Part shown: positions 43,905-52,545 of the stretch, one piece after another
Position numbering within the stretch: position 1 is the first letter of the stretch
How the letters are laid out: each line of letters begins with the position of its first letter
Assembly (NCBI GenBank): GCA_964525485.1
Contig: CAZGHH010000001.1
Span: forward strand, 18,182-82,181
Reading direction: 5' to 3'
DNA length: 64,000 bases
DNA from: DAONBD01 sp964525485
Lineage (GTDB): Bacteria > Patescibacteriota > Gracilibacteria > UBA1369 > LOWO2-01-FULL-3
The notes under the pieces: generated by a model
Seen by the model: the letters and a program-made list of their open reading frames with translations, nothing else
The model's database searches: none
Told to the model about the DNA's origin: nothing
Program-made: the position numbers and the translations under genes

Positions 43905-44141
43905 ATGACAAAAGTTTTAGATAGAACCAGAAAAAAGATAGACAGAATTGATTTAAAACTTCAAAAATACCTCTCGAAAAGGGAAGTATTGATTAAAAAA
44001 ATCAAAAAAATCAAAAAAACAAACTATATAAAGACTGAAGACCCCGTTCGAGAAAGAGAAATTTTAAAAAAGATCAAAAGTCTATACGTCAAAAAGATAT
44101 TCAAATCAATAATTAAAATTTCGAAAGAAATTCAGCGCTAA
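43905..44141 (+). CDS. AroQ-type chorismate mutase domain protein
   Basis: A small, lysine-rich protein of 78 residues (85 from the GTG at 43884). The sequence has the AroQ helical pattern: RTRKKIDRIDLKLQKYLSKR, then KKIKKIK, EDPVREREILKKI, and a last helix ending ISKEIQR. Residues at the positions of the E. coli active site (Arg11, Arg28, Lys39, Asp48, Arg51, Glu52, Gln88) have plausible counterparts. The enzyme converts chorismate to prephenate. No other aromatic pathway gene is in the window, so an alternative helical role is possible. Confidence 0.65.
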   Translation: MTKVLDRTRKKIDRIDLKLQKYLSKREVLIKKIKKIKKTNYIKTEDPVREREILKKIKSLYVKKIFKSIIKISKEIQR

Positions 44142-44189
44142 AAATACACGCAAAAAGAACAAAACACTCGCTCTTATCTCACGAGCTAG

Positions 44190-44218
44190 TTGATTTAGAA
44201 GGCATTTTCTGATATAAT
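44190..44218 (+). promoter_or_regulatory. promoter of the RsbW-STAS-PrsW operon
   Basis: TTGATT (44190-44195), 17-bp spacer, TATAAT (44213-44218). Transcription near 44225 leaves about 5 bases before ATG 44230. Confidence 0.75.
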
Positions 44219-44229
44219 ATCAAAGAAAT

Positions 44230-44757
44230 ATGGACCAAAACAAAAATAAAAATTCGGGTGAAACAAAAATCACAATTACGCTTCCCACAAACGCGTATTT
44301 CATTTCAGGAATCAGAGATTTTACTCTGTCGTTCATCAAAAACACGACGAATTTCGCAGAAAAATGGGCATATAGAATGCAATCGATAGTCGATGAGCTT
44401 TGCAATAACGCAATCGAGCATGGATCATCAGAAGATGATGAAGTAAAAGTAACTCTTTGTCACAAAAAAGACAAATATATCGAAATAAAAGTAGAAGATA
44501 ACGGAACAGGGAAAATTAAAACAACAGCTGAGGAAATGCAAAAATTAATGGAGGAGAGGAGAAAAGCTGAATATAAATTTATAGGAATAAGAGGACGAGG
44601 GCTTCCAAAAATCGTAGCCGAATGGACAGACGAACTAGTTTTTCAAGACAAACCAACGGGAGGACTCATAGTTACAGTAAAAAAATACTTAAAAGATCCG
44701 AGATATAATTCCGGACTTCCGGAGTCAACTCCGACACATCTAGTACTTAACATCTAA
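44230..44757 (+). CDS. RsbW/SpoIIAB-like serine kinase (GHKL ATPase)
   Basis: A 175-residue cytoplasmic GHKL-fold kinase. The N box DELCNNAIEHGSSEDD, G1 box KVEDNGTGK and G2 box GIRGRGLPKIV are present in order. In partner-switch systems this kinase phosphorylates a STAS protein on Ser and, when free, binds and inhibits a sigma factor or other target. The next gene, 6 bases on, encodes a STAS protein. No sigma-B-type gene is next to it. Confidence 0.88.
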   Translation: MDQNKNKNSGETKITITLPTNAYFISGIRDFTLSFIKNTTNFAEKWAYRMQSIVDELCNNAIEHGSSEDDEVKVTLCHKKDKYIEIKVEDNGTGKIKTTAEEMQKLMEERRKAEYKFIGIRGRGLPKIVAEWTDELVFQDKPTGGLIVTVKKYLKDPRYNSGLPESTPTHLVLNI

Positions 44758-44763
44758 ACATAT

Positions 44764-45195
44764 ATGGCAGAAGCAACAATTATCACGGAGGATATACTCC
44801 TGAAAGATCCAAATAAAAAAGCAAAATTATTAACTATTTCCGGGCAGCTTGACGAAACAAATATCGACAACAAAGCCCAGGAAGTTTACAAAATTTTTGA
44901 AGAAATTCCGGGGAATTTGAGTTTGGTATTTGATTTTGCAGGACTCGAATATATGAATAGTAAATCCATAGGATATTTGACGGATTGGTACGGAAAAGTA
45001 ACGGAAAGAGGTGGAAAAGTTGTAATTTCAAGAGCAAAGCCAAATATAAAAGACATACTTCAAGTTGTCGGACTCACGCAGTTAATCAATATTTACGAAT
45101 CACTGGACGAAGCAAAAGCGTCTGTAAACGATGGGCAGTCAGCCGTAGCAGCGCCGGCACAAGGCCAGGAAGGAACAACAACATATAACTTATAA
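44764..45195 (+). CDS. STAS-domain anti-anti-sigma factor-like protein
   Basis: A 143-residue STAS protein with FDFAGLEYMNSKSIGYLTDW, where the phospho-acceptor Ser lies in NSKSIG, and a second half KVVISRAKPNIKDILQVVGL. The last 25 residues are a low-complexity Ala/Gly/Gln tail absent from the paralog at 34016-34375. It lies between an RsbW-like kinase and a PrsW-like protease gene, whose start shares one base with its stop, so the three are translated together. Confidence 0.88.
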   Translation: MAEATIITEDILLKDPNKKAKLLTISGQLDETNIDNKAQEVYKIFEEIPGNLSLVFDFAGLEYMNSKSIGYLTDWYGKVTERGGKVVISRAKPNIKDILQVVGLTQLINIYESLDEAKASVNDGQSAVAAPAQGQEGTTTYNL

Positions 45196-46301
45196 TGGAT
45201 AATAAAGCTCTTATACTTGGTATTTCAACGCTTGTGGCGGCGATACCGGTAGCAATATGGATCCCGTTATTCTTCAAGCAATCCGGAATTTCCAAAACGC
45301 ATCTCGGAATATTATTTTTTATAGGAATTTTGACAGCGCCGGCGTTATTGGGAATTCAATATGTATGGCAAATTTATCCGACTCTTGATGTAGCGAGTTT
45401 AATAGAAACATCTATAGAAAAAGTGAGCGTGATGTATATGGTCCTTTTTGTGTTTTTTGGAATGTTGGAAGAGGTAATAAAACATTTTGCCGTAAGAATA
45501 ATAGATAAAAGAACTTTGGCTGTAAAAACAGTTAATGATGCCCTGAGATTGAGTATTTTATCAGCTCTCGGATTTTCGTTCGCTGAAAACATCTATTACC
45601 TTTCTCAGTTGTGGAACAACTTAAGCGCAGGAGAATTATTCAGCGTATATGTTTTCAGAAGTGGATTTACAATGTGTGCTCACATGATTTTCTCCGGAAT
45701 ATTCGGTTACTATTTTGGCATTTCAAAATTTTCAATTGATATAACGAATCAAGAAAAATTAGTTGGAAAAGAAGACCGAATAGCAAAAATAATATCGGAA
45801 GTAACAAACAAGCCTCTCGCAGAAAGCTACAAGGAAAAAATGATTTTAAAAGGACTTTTAATAGCTGTAGTAATGCATGCGATTTTTAATTATCTGCTTC
45901 AGTACAACATATTGATTCCTGTGATTCTGTTTGTAGTTGGTGGATTTTTATATTTGAGATTTTTGTTGAAAAGAAAAACGGGGCATTTGGTTCTGATTAC
46001 CGATATATCGGAAAAAAAGAAATCAATGTTTGGAAAGAAAGACGAAGACGTGGTGTTGGAACTTCTCGGAATGTGGTTCAAAGACAAAAGATACGTGGAC
46101 GTAATACATATCTGTGAAAGACTTTTGGAAAGAGACCCAGACAATAATGTAGTAAAATTATTCAAAGCAAAAGCAACTGATCAGATAGAAGGCGGTAACG
46201 TATATCAAAAAATCTTAACAACCGTCTTGAAAGATAAAGACGATCTGTCTACACGCGATCGCAGCGTTATAGATAAATACTTGGAAAAAAAGACGTCTTA
46301 A
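45195..46301 (+). CDS. PrsW-like intramembrane metalloprotease
   Basis: A 368-residue membrane protein with about eight TM helices and the PrsW motifs in order: FFGMLEEVIKHFAVR (EExxK), GFSFAENIYYL, SGFTMCAHMIFSGIFGYYFG (His) and VMHAIFNYLLQ (His and Asn). PrsW of Bacillus cleaves anti-sigma factor RsiW as site-1 protease. The last 80 residues after the membrane part look TPR-like (MWFKDKRYVDVIHICERLLERDPDN). Cotranscription with the kinase and STAS protein suggests a membrane input to the same response. Confidence 0.85.
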   Translation: MDNKALILGISTLVAAIPVAIWIPLFFKQSGISKTHLGILFFIGILTAPALLGIQYVWQIYPTLDVASLIETSIEKVSVMYMVLFVFFGMLEEVIKHFAVRIIDKRTLAVKTVNDALRLSILSALGFSFAENIYYLSQLWNNLSAGELFSVYVFRSGFTMCAHMIFSGIFGYYFGISKFSIDITNQEKLVGKEDRIAKIISEVTNKPLAESYKEKMILKGLLIAVVMHAIFNYLLQYNILIPVILFVVGGFLYLRFLLKRKTGHLVLITDISEKKKSMFGKKDEDVVLELLGMWFKDKRYVDVIHICERLLERDPDNNVVKLFKAKATDQIEGGNVYQKILTTVLKDKDDLSTRDRSVIDKYLEKKTS

Positions 46302-46315
46302 TTTAAGATGTGTGC

Positions 46316-47446
46316 ATGGCTAGACAAGACGCTCGAGTCGCCCTCGTTTTTGACTGGATGACTAATCAAGGAGGCGCAGAAAAAGTTAATTTGAAACTGC
46401 ATCAGATGTTTCCGAAAGCTCCGATTTTTACATCTATTTTTAATGCGGAAAAAATAGGGGAGGGATTCGAAGACGCGGATATCCGTACATCATTTATACA
46501 AAAACTTCCTTTCGCGAAAGAAAAACATCAATGGTATTTGAATTTCATGCCGTATGCGTACGAGTCTTTTGATTTAAGCCAATTCGACATAGTGATTTCA
46601 AGCTCACATTCATGCTCAAAAGGTATAATCACGAAACCCGAAACTATGCACGTATGTTATTGCCATACACCGATGAGATATCTCTGGGATGATTGGCATA
46701 CATATATTCGTGATTACAAAATGCCTTCAATTATTAAAAGATACGCAAAAAAGAAACTTCATCGCCTAAGAATGTGGGATAAAGTAGCGGCAGACAGAGT
46801 GGATTATTTCATCGCTAACTCAAAAACCACCCAAAGAAGAATAGACAAATACTACAGACGTCCTTCAACAGTTATTCATCCTATGATTAACGCGAACGAA
46901 TACGAAACTTCTTCCAAAACCAAGGGGTATTTCCTCGCAGTCGGGAGACTTATTCCGTACAAAAGATTCGATTTAATAGTAAACACATTTAACACTCTTG
47001 GCCTTCCATTAAAAATAGTAGGAACAGGTATCGCGGAAAATGATTTAAAGAAAATAGCTAAACCAAACATTGAATTTTTGGGGTTCACCGACGACGAAAC
47101 ATTGAAAAAATTATACAGTGAGTGCGAAGCATTGATATTCCCGCAGATCGAAGACTTCGGAATTACTCCACTGGAAGCCATGGCAAGCGGACGGCCTGTG
47201 ATAGCATACAAGGACGGCGGAGCTCTCGAGACAGTAATAGATGGAGAAACTGGTGTGTTTTTCACCAAACAAGACGAGCTTCATTTAAAAGGAGCCGTCG
47301 AGAAGTATTTAAAAGAAAAACATTTATTCAAAAAAGATAAAATCATAGAACAGGCGAATATATTCGACGAAAAAGAATTCGAACGAAAATTCTTCAAATA
47401 CATACAACAAAAATGGGATAGTTTTACATCGTCGCTAGAGATATAA
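46316..47446 (+). CDS. GT4-type glycosyltransferase
   Basis: A 376-residue GT-B glycosyltransferase. N-terminal domain RVALVFDWMTNQGGAEKV, then ISSSHSCSKGI and HVCYCHTPMRYLWDDWH; C-terminal domain GYFLAVGRLIPYKRFDLIV, IEFLGFTDDETLKKLY, FPQIEDFGITPLEAMASGRPVIAYKDGGALETV. This resembles mannosyltransferases of wall or exopolysaccharide synthesis; donor and acceptor are unknown. ATG 46316 is preferred to GTG 46310. Its 3' end overlaps the convergent pilin gene by 23 bases. Confidence 0.9.
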   Translation: MARQDARVALVFDWMTNQGGAEKVNLKLHQMFPKAPIFTSIFNAEKIGEGFEDADIRTSFIQKLPFAKEKHQWYLNFMPYAYESFDLSQFDIVISSSHSCSKGIITKPETMHVCYCHTPMRYLWDDWHTYIRDYKMPSIIKRYAKKKLHRLRMWDKVAADRVDYFIANSKTTQRRIDKYYRRPSTVIHPMINANEYETSSKTKGYFLAVGRLIPYKRFDLIVNTFNTLGLPLKIVGTGIAENDLKKIAKPNIEFLGFTDDETLKKLYSECEALIFPQIEDFGITPLEAMASGRPVIAYKDGGALETVIDGETGVFFTKQDELHLKGAVEKYLKEKHLFKKDKIIEQANIFDEKEFERKFFKYIQQKWDSFTSSLEI

Positions 47447-48122
47447 CGACATTCACGATCGCCCATGCCAAAAGCACAACCACAAAACCCATTATTCCAT
47501 ACATAACGGACCTTTTCCCTTTTTCTTTGTCGTCCATCACCGTTCCAAACATATAAAGATATCCTCCAAACACCATAGCTCCCACAGCGACTATTCCCGC
47601 AACACTCAAAACAAATTGAAGCAAATACTTTATATAATAAGGAATCATCCACAACTTCATCTTCCCAGTCTTAATACCACATCCAAGTACATCTACCGCA
47701 GAAACTTCCCCGACACCACTGACTGGCAAAGTATTTACGGACAAATCTTCACCACTAACACCATCACCTCCAGTACCTTCTACGCCACCCTCAAACATTA
47801 TCTTGAAACTACCAGGATTAAGACTTATGTCATTAAATACATTATTGCATTGTTCAACAGTTAAGTGAGTAAAAGGCAGGATAGTCCCTTGTCCGGATTT
47901 ATAACAAGACATGGTTTGTTTATCGTATTCCAAACCTTTTTTTCTACAATAACCAACTCCATCTTTTTCACAAACAGTCTTATTATTACTGTCAACAACT
48001 GGTATCTCTCCAGGAATACAAATTCCTTCATAAAAATCATTCCCATCAGCCAACGCCAGCTGCAAATCAAAAAATGAAATCGATAAAAGGATCGCGAATG
48101 AAAGAATATATTTTATTTTCAT
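47424..48122 (-). CDS. VirB2/TrbC-like pilin-type protein
   Basis: A 232-residue exported membrane protein. It has a signal peptide (YILSFAILLSISFFDLQLALA), about 110 residues with six or more cysteines, and two C-terminal TM helices (YLLQFVLSVAGIVAVGAMVFGG and the last 25 residues) separated by a basic loop KEKGKRSVMYGIMGF. This two-helix end is the hallmark of TrbC/VirB2-type pilins that many CPR bacteria carry. It could form pili together with the TraG-like ATPase at 17.5 kb. The cysteine-rich N-terminal part is not typical of VirB2. Confidence 0.7.
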   Translation of the reverse strand: MKIKYILSFAILLSISFFDLQLALADGNDFYEGICIPGEIPVVDSNNKTVCEKDGVGYCRKKGLEYDKQTMSCYKSGQGTILPFTHLTVEQCNNVFNDISLNPGSFKIMFEGGVEGTGGDGVSGEDLSVNTLPVSGVGEVSAVDVLGCGIKTGKMKLWMIPYYIKYLLQFVLSVAGIVAVGAMVFGGYLYMFGTVMDDKEKGKRSVMYGIMGFVVVLLAWAIVNVVISLATM

Positions 48123-48181
48123 AGGTGAATTTTAACATCATTCTTCTTGCATTTAAATATAATTTATATAAGTTATCAAGC

Positions 48182-49549
48182 ATGACATTGAAGAAGACAA
48201 AAAAAACGAACATATCTATAGCGATCGTAGGCCGCCCAAACGTCGGAAAATCGACTCTATTTAACAGATTGATAGGTGAACGTAAATCTGTAGTATTTCA
48301 GGAGGCCGGCACGACTAGAGACAGAGTAGAACACATCATAGAAATTGGCAAAATATCCGTAAAATTGGTAGACACGGGAGGACTAATGAGTGCAAAGAAA
48401 AAAAACAAATCGGAGATCCAAGAAAGCACAGAAAAACAAGCCAAAAAAGGAATAGAACTTGCTGATATAATATTGTTTTTGGTCGATGCGAGTGAAGGCC
48501 TCACATCTGAAGATCAAGATATAGCGAAACTTTTGAGAGGCTCAAAGAGAAACGTAATATTGATAGCCAATAAATGCGATAATCAGAAATTTGAACAAAA
48601 TACATACGAATTTTTCAAGCTGGGAGTTGGGGAGCCACTGATGATGTCGGTTATTCATAAAATTGGAATTACTGAATTAGAAGAAGAAATCGAAAGACTA
48701 GTGAAGAAAATCAAAAAACCGAAGGTTAAAATAGAAAAGGAAAAGAATGATAAAAGTTTATACGTTTCAATTATAGGCCGACCAAATGTCGGAAAATCGT
48801 CTTTATTAAACAGTTTATTAGGAGAAGAAAGAGTCGTGGTTTCAGATGTCCCAGGTACTACACGTGATTCTACAGATACGGAAATAGAATATAAGGATAA
48901 TAAAATAACAATAGTGGATACAGCCGGGATTCGGCGTCGCGGGAAGATAGAAAAAGGGATAGAGAATTTCAGTTTCATGCGCACGCAGGAGTCTATAGAT
49001 AGATCAGATATAGTTGTGGTTTTAATGGATGCGACGGAAGTCGCAACAGCACAGGATTTACATGTAATTCAGATGGCAACCGAAGCTAGGAAAGGCTTGA
49101 TAATAGCTGTGAATAAAATGGACTTGGCCGACACCGAAGAAAAAGAACAGATCCAGAGAACCCTTGCTTACAAATGTGATTTTATTCCGTGGGCGCCACT
49201 ACATTTCGTATCAGCTAAAAACAAAAAAAATATATTTCAAATAATGGATTCCGTACTGGAAGTTGCCAAAAATAGAGAGACTCAAATCCCGACATCTCGT
49301 CTCAACGCATTCATCCAAAAAACAATTCTAAAAAACGTTCCAGCGTCCACAGGAATCATTAAATGTAAATTTTTCTACGCAAACCAAGTCAACATCAATC
49401 CACCAAAATTTTATCTGTTTTTTAAAAACGCAAAAAGCCTGCACTTCTCATACAAGCGCTATATAGAAAACGAAATGCGCAAAGAGTTTGGGTTTTACGG
49501 CACTCCCATTAGCCTTACTTTCCGCGAAAACTCTTCAAAAGAGAAATAA
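48182..49549 (+). CDS. der: ribosome-assembly GTPase Der (EngA)
   Basis: Der acts in maturation of the 50S subunit. The 455-residue protein has two tandem GTPase domains: GRPNVGKSTLFNRLIGER, DTGGL, NKCD, then GRPNVGKSSLLNSLLGEE, DTAGIRRRGKIE, NKMD, and a C-terminal KH-like domain. I use ATG 48182; the frame is open from a GTG at 48125 but the extra 19 residues (NIILLAFKYNL...) are not part of the family. The 3' end overlaps the convergent nucleotidyltransferase gene by 35 bases. Confidence 0.95.
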   Translation: MTLKKTKKTNISIAIVGRPNVGKSTLFNRLIGERKSVVFQEAGTTRDRVEHIIEIGKISVKLVDTGGLMSAKKKNKSEIQESTEKQAKKGIELADIILFLVDASEGLTSEDQDIAKLLRGSKRNVILIANKCDNQKFEQNTYEFFKLGVGEPLMMSVIHKIGITELEEEIERLVKKIKKPKVKIEKEKNDKSLYVSIIGRPNVGKSSLLNSLLGEERVVVSDVPGTTRDSTDTEIEYKDNKITIVDTAGIRRRGKIEKGIENFSFMRTQESIDRSDIVVVLMDATEVATAQDLHVIQMATEARKGLIIAVNKMDLADTEEKEQIQRTLAYKCDFIPWAPLHFVSAKNKKNIFQIMDSVLEVAKNRETQIPTSRLNAFIQKTILKNVPASTGIIKCKFFYANQVNINPPKFYLFFKNAKSLHFSYKRYIENEMRKEFGFYGTPISLTFRENSSKEK

Positions 49550-50279
49550 AATTTTCTTCATTAAACTCCTCACCATATTCCTTTAAATAAGCATCTCTAA
49601 ATGCAACCCTTCTGTCATTTTCGTGTAACTTCAGAAGGCCTCTTTTTAATACAACATCTTCTCCTACGACTCCATGCCGACTTAGTCTTCTTTTAATCTT
49701 TCTCAATTGATACTTACGAAAAACAGTTTCAAAGAAAGTACCAATAAAACTAACAAAAAGTATTTCAAAGAACTTTCTAAAAATAGTGCTAAAAAAGAAT
49801 TTCTCTCGATAGAAACTCATGTCTAGCTGGAGTGAAGAATTAGTCATTCCAATCAAATCTCTGGCCCAAAAATTTCTTCCAATTATTTTCTCAGACACCT
49901 TCAGTTCATCGGACATTTTTCTATCCACGATCGGTCTCAACGTATAAACCCAGTAAGCGAAATAAAAATCCTTTCTCTTAGCCAGCGCAGTGAAATTCAA
50001 ATTATCCTCATCAGCAAAAAAGCTAAGGCAAAATTTTCCGGCAGTATTCTCTCTATACGTCCTTACGCCAAAGATTCGAAATAAAAAATTCATAAAAAAC
50101 CTGGCTGTATAAAGCCGTCCATGCTTCGTTACGACGAATAAATCTATATCACTATTTTCATTCGAAACCCCCATTGCGTAACTATTGCAAACAAAGCATC
50201 CACGCAAAAACGGGACTGAATTCATCAAAAAAGACCATTTTTTGACTTTCTCGAAACTTTTTACATCGATTTTAATCAT
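49515..50279 (-). CDS. nucleotidyltransferase-domain protein
   Basis: A 254-residue protein with a Pol-beta type nucleotidyltransferase motif: YAMGVSNENSDIDLFVV supplies Gly-Ser and two metal-binding Asp residues. A large basic second half has a hydrophobic segment (FFEILFVSFIGTFFETV) that might lie at the membrane. Substrate unknown. ATG 50279 is chosen over an upstream in-frame codon at 50327. It is divergent from uvrC with only 22 bases between the two start codons. Confidence 0.65.
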   Translation of the reverse strand: MIKIDVKSFEKVKKWSFLMNSVPFLRGCFVCNSYAMGVSNENSDIDLFVVTKHGRLYTARFFMNFLFRIFGVRTYRENTAGKFCLSFFADEDNLNFTALAKRKDFYFAYWVYTLRPIVDRKMSDELKVSEKIIGRNFWARDLIGMTNSSLQLDMSFYREKFFFSTIFRKFFEILFVSFIGTFFETVFRKYQLRKIKRRLSRHGVVGEDVVLKRGLLKLHENDRRVAFRDAYLKEYGEEFNEENFISLLKSFRGK

Positions 50280-50288
50280 TATTTTAAA

Positions 50289-50294
50289 TATAAT
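50289..50294 (+). promoter_or_regulatory. leaderless -10 element of uvrC
   Basis: TATAAT followed by 7 bases and GTG at 50302. No good -35 box at 17 bp. It decides the GTG start against an in-frame ATG at 50185. Confidence 0.55.
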
Positions 50295-50301
50295 CTTCAA
50301 C

Positions 50302-52524
50302 GTGAACGAAACAAGCAAAAAAATCAAAACAGTGTTGAAAAATCTGCCGGATAAGCCCGGAGTCTACAAGATGATAGATTCGGGAGGCAGAGTAATTTAT
50401 ATAGGTAAGGCTAAAAATCTAAAGAAACGCGTTAGCTCATATTTTCAAAAAACAAAAACTCTCTCGCCTCGCACACAGAAATTAATAGAAAATGTCGAAG
50501 ATATCTCATATACAGTTGTGAGTAGTGAGCTGGAAGCATTAATATTCGAATTAAATCTGATAAAAGAACTTCGCCCGAAGTACAATATCCTGCTAAAAGA
50601 CGATAAAAACTTCGTATATATCAAGATCACGAAAGAAGATTTTCCTCGCATTCAAATAGTCCGCAAAATAGACGATCGCAAGGCTACTTATTTCGGCCCA
50701 AAAACATCGAAGATGAAAGTGGAAAAAACATTCCAAATGCTGAAGAAGGTTTTCCATTTCAGACATTGCAACTTAGATATTGAAGAGTTAAACGAAAAAA
50801 ATACCGCCAAAAATGCAAAGAACAATACCAGCACAGGCGTTATCAAATCAGTAAAAGTCACTCATGAAACGATCAAGTATCCATGCCTCGACTATTACAT
50901 TAAACGCTGTTCAGCTCCGTGCATAGCGAATGTTTCAAAAGAGGAATACAACGAAGCGATCGAAAATATTAAAAGATTTTTTGAAGGCCATCATGAAGAA
51001 ATTATAAAGAATATCAAAAAGCAAATGATGGAGCTCGCAACCAACAAAGAGTTTGAAAAAGCAGCAAGACTTCGGGATACACTACAAAGCATAGAAAGCA
51101 TTCTAGAAAGACAGAGCATCTCGGACCCAAACCAGGAAGACAAAGACATTTTTAACTATGTGATTGATTCCGGAAAAGCATTCTTCAATCTCTTCCAAAT
51201 TCGTGAAGGAAAATTAATTAATCAAGAAAATTTTGCAGTACAATCAGCATCTGTGACGGACGAAGATGAGGATGCGAAAGCAGAACTCTTAAGCGCATTC
51301 CTCGAACAGTATTATGAAAAAACTACAAACATCCCGAAAGAAATTCTGATCCCTCACGAGTTCCAAGAGCGGGATGAATTAGAAGATTATTTATCAGAGG
51401 AAAAGGGCAAAAAAGTGAAGATTCTAATCCCGCAAAAAGGCCAAAAAAACAAACTTCTCGAGTTAAGCCACAAGAACGCAAAAATCTTCGCTGACCGAAA
51501 TCGAGCGAGTTGGAGAGAAGAGGGCGACGACAAGAAAAACATACTCAAAGACCTACAAGCTCTCCTCAATCTCCCGAAAGAACCGAAGAGAATCGAATGT
51601 TACGACATTTCACATTTGAGTGGTACGGACACAGTCGCATCGATGGTCGTTTTTGAAAATGGTGTGCCAAAAAATTCCGACTATCGCCGTTTCAAAATTC
51701 GCACAGTAGGAAAATCCATCAATGACATCAATGACTTCAAGTCAATCGCTGAAGTAATTAGCAGAAGAGCTAGTTACATAGGAGAAATCAAGGATAAATT
51801 TTCTATAAGAAAAGGCAAGAAAACAGATGAAAATCAACTAGGTAAAGAATTTAAAAATTACTACATCGTCACTACTAAGGAAAAATCCAAAGAAAAAATT
51901 TGCGGCCAATTAATGTTAAAAAAATACGGTCAATACGAAAGGATTTCGCGATTCGAAATTGATTCTCAATACAGAGGAGCTCGACTGGGACAAAGACTTC
52001 TTAAGTACGCATTAAAACACGCGAAAACGAAGAGAATTTACATCAATTGCAAACTTTCACTGGCAAACTACTACGAAGAAGTCGGCTTCCAGCAAATTCA
52101 AAAAATTCCAAAAGAAATAGAGGAATCTTTGAAAGGGATAGAATGCGTGACAGAGGCATCAGCCGTACAGGATCAAATTAAAGCCGAAACAACTCTTTGG
52201 TATGCCTACGACCGCTCTCGCCTACGCGACAAATCTTTTGAGTCCAAACCTGATTTAATCATAATAGATGGAGGAAAAGGTCAGCTCTCAGCCGCAGTCG
52301 AAGTCCTCAAGAAATACAATCTCAAAACTTCAATTATCTCAATTGCAAAACGCGAAGAAGAGATATTTATACCCACAGTGAGAGGAGCAAAGCTGACATC
52401 CCAACAGATCGTACTCGAGAAAACAGACGAAATGTTAAAACTGATCCAACGCCTAAGAGATGAGGCTCACAGATTCGCGATCACATTCAATAAAAACTTA
52501 AGAGAAAAAAGGTTAAAATCTTAA
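50302..52524 (+). CDS. uvrC: UvrC excinuclease subunit with inserted GNAT domain, no HhH
   Basis: UvrC makes both cuts in nucleotide excision repair. From GTG 50302 (740 residues): GIY-YIG nuclease at about 1-95 (LPDKPGVYKMID, VIYIGKAKNLKKRV), a cysteine region (CLDYYIKRCSAPC), UVR domain near 225-260 (NKEFEKAARLRDTL) and the RNase H-like 3'/5' nuclease (YDISHLSGTDTVASMVVF ... DLIIIDGGKGQLSAA ... LRDEAHRFAITF). Between SIAEVISRR and PDLIIIDGG, where other UvrC proteins have about 20 residues, about 125 residues form a GNAT acetyltransferase (IDSQYRGARLGQRLLKYAL, then LANYYEEVGFQQI). The protein stops 13 residues after the HRFAITF motif, without the usual helix-hairpin-helix tail. Confidence 0.9.
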   Translation: MNETSKKIKTVLKNLPDKPGVYKMIDSGGRVIYIGKAKNLKKRVSSYFQKTKTLSPRTQKLIENVEDISYTVVSSELEALIFELNLIKELRPKYNILLKDDKNFVYIKITKEDFPRIQIVRKIDDRKATYFGPKTSKMKVEKTFQMLKKVFHFRHCNLDIEELNEKNTAKNAKNNTSTGVIKSVKVTHETIKYPCLDYYIKRCSAPCIANVSKEEYNEAIENIKRFFEGHHEEIIKNIKKQMMELATNKEFEKAARLRDTLQSIESILERQSISDPNQEDKDIFNYVIDSGKAFFNLFQIREGKLINQENFAVQSASVTDEDEDAKAELLSAFLEQYYEKTTNIPKEILIPHEFQERDELEDYLSEEKGKKVKILIPQKGQKNKLLELSHKNAKIFADRNRASWREEGDDKKNILKDLQALLNLPKEPKRIECYDISHLSGTDTVASMVVFENGVPKNSDYRRFKIRTVGKSINDINDFKSIAEVISRRASYIGEIKDKFSIRKGKKTDENQLGKEFKNYYIVTTKEKSKEKICGQLMLKKYGQYERISRFEIDSQYRGARLGQRLLKYALKHAKTKRIYINCKLSLANYYEEVGFQQIQKIPKEIEESLKGIECVTEASAVQDQIKAETTLWYAYDRSRLRDKSFESKPDLIIIDGGKGQLSAAVEVLKKYNLKTSIISIAKREEEIFIPTVRGAKLTSQQIVLEKTDEMLKLIQRLRDEAHRFAITFNKNLREKRLKS

Positions 52525-52545
52525 GACATCATTTCCCGCACAGCT

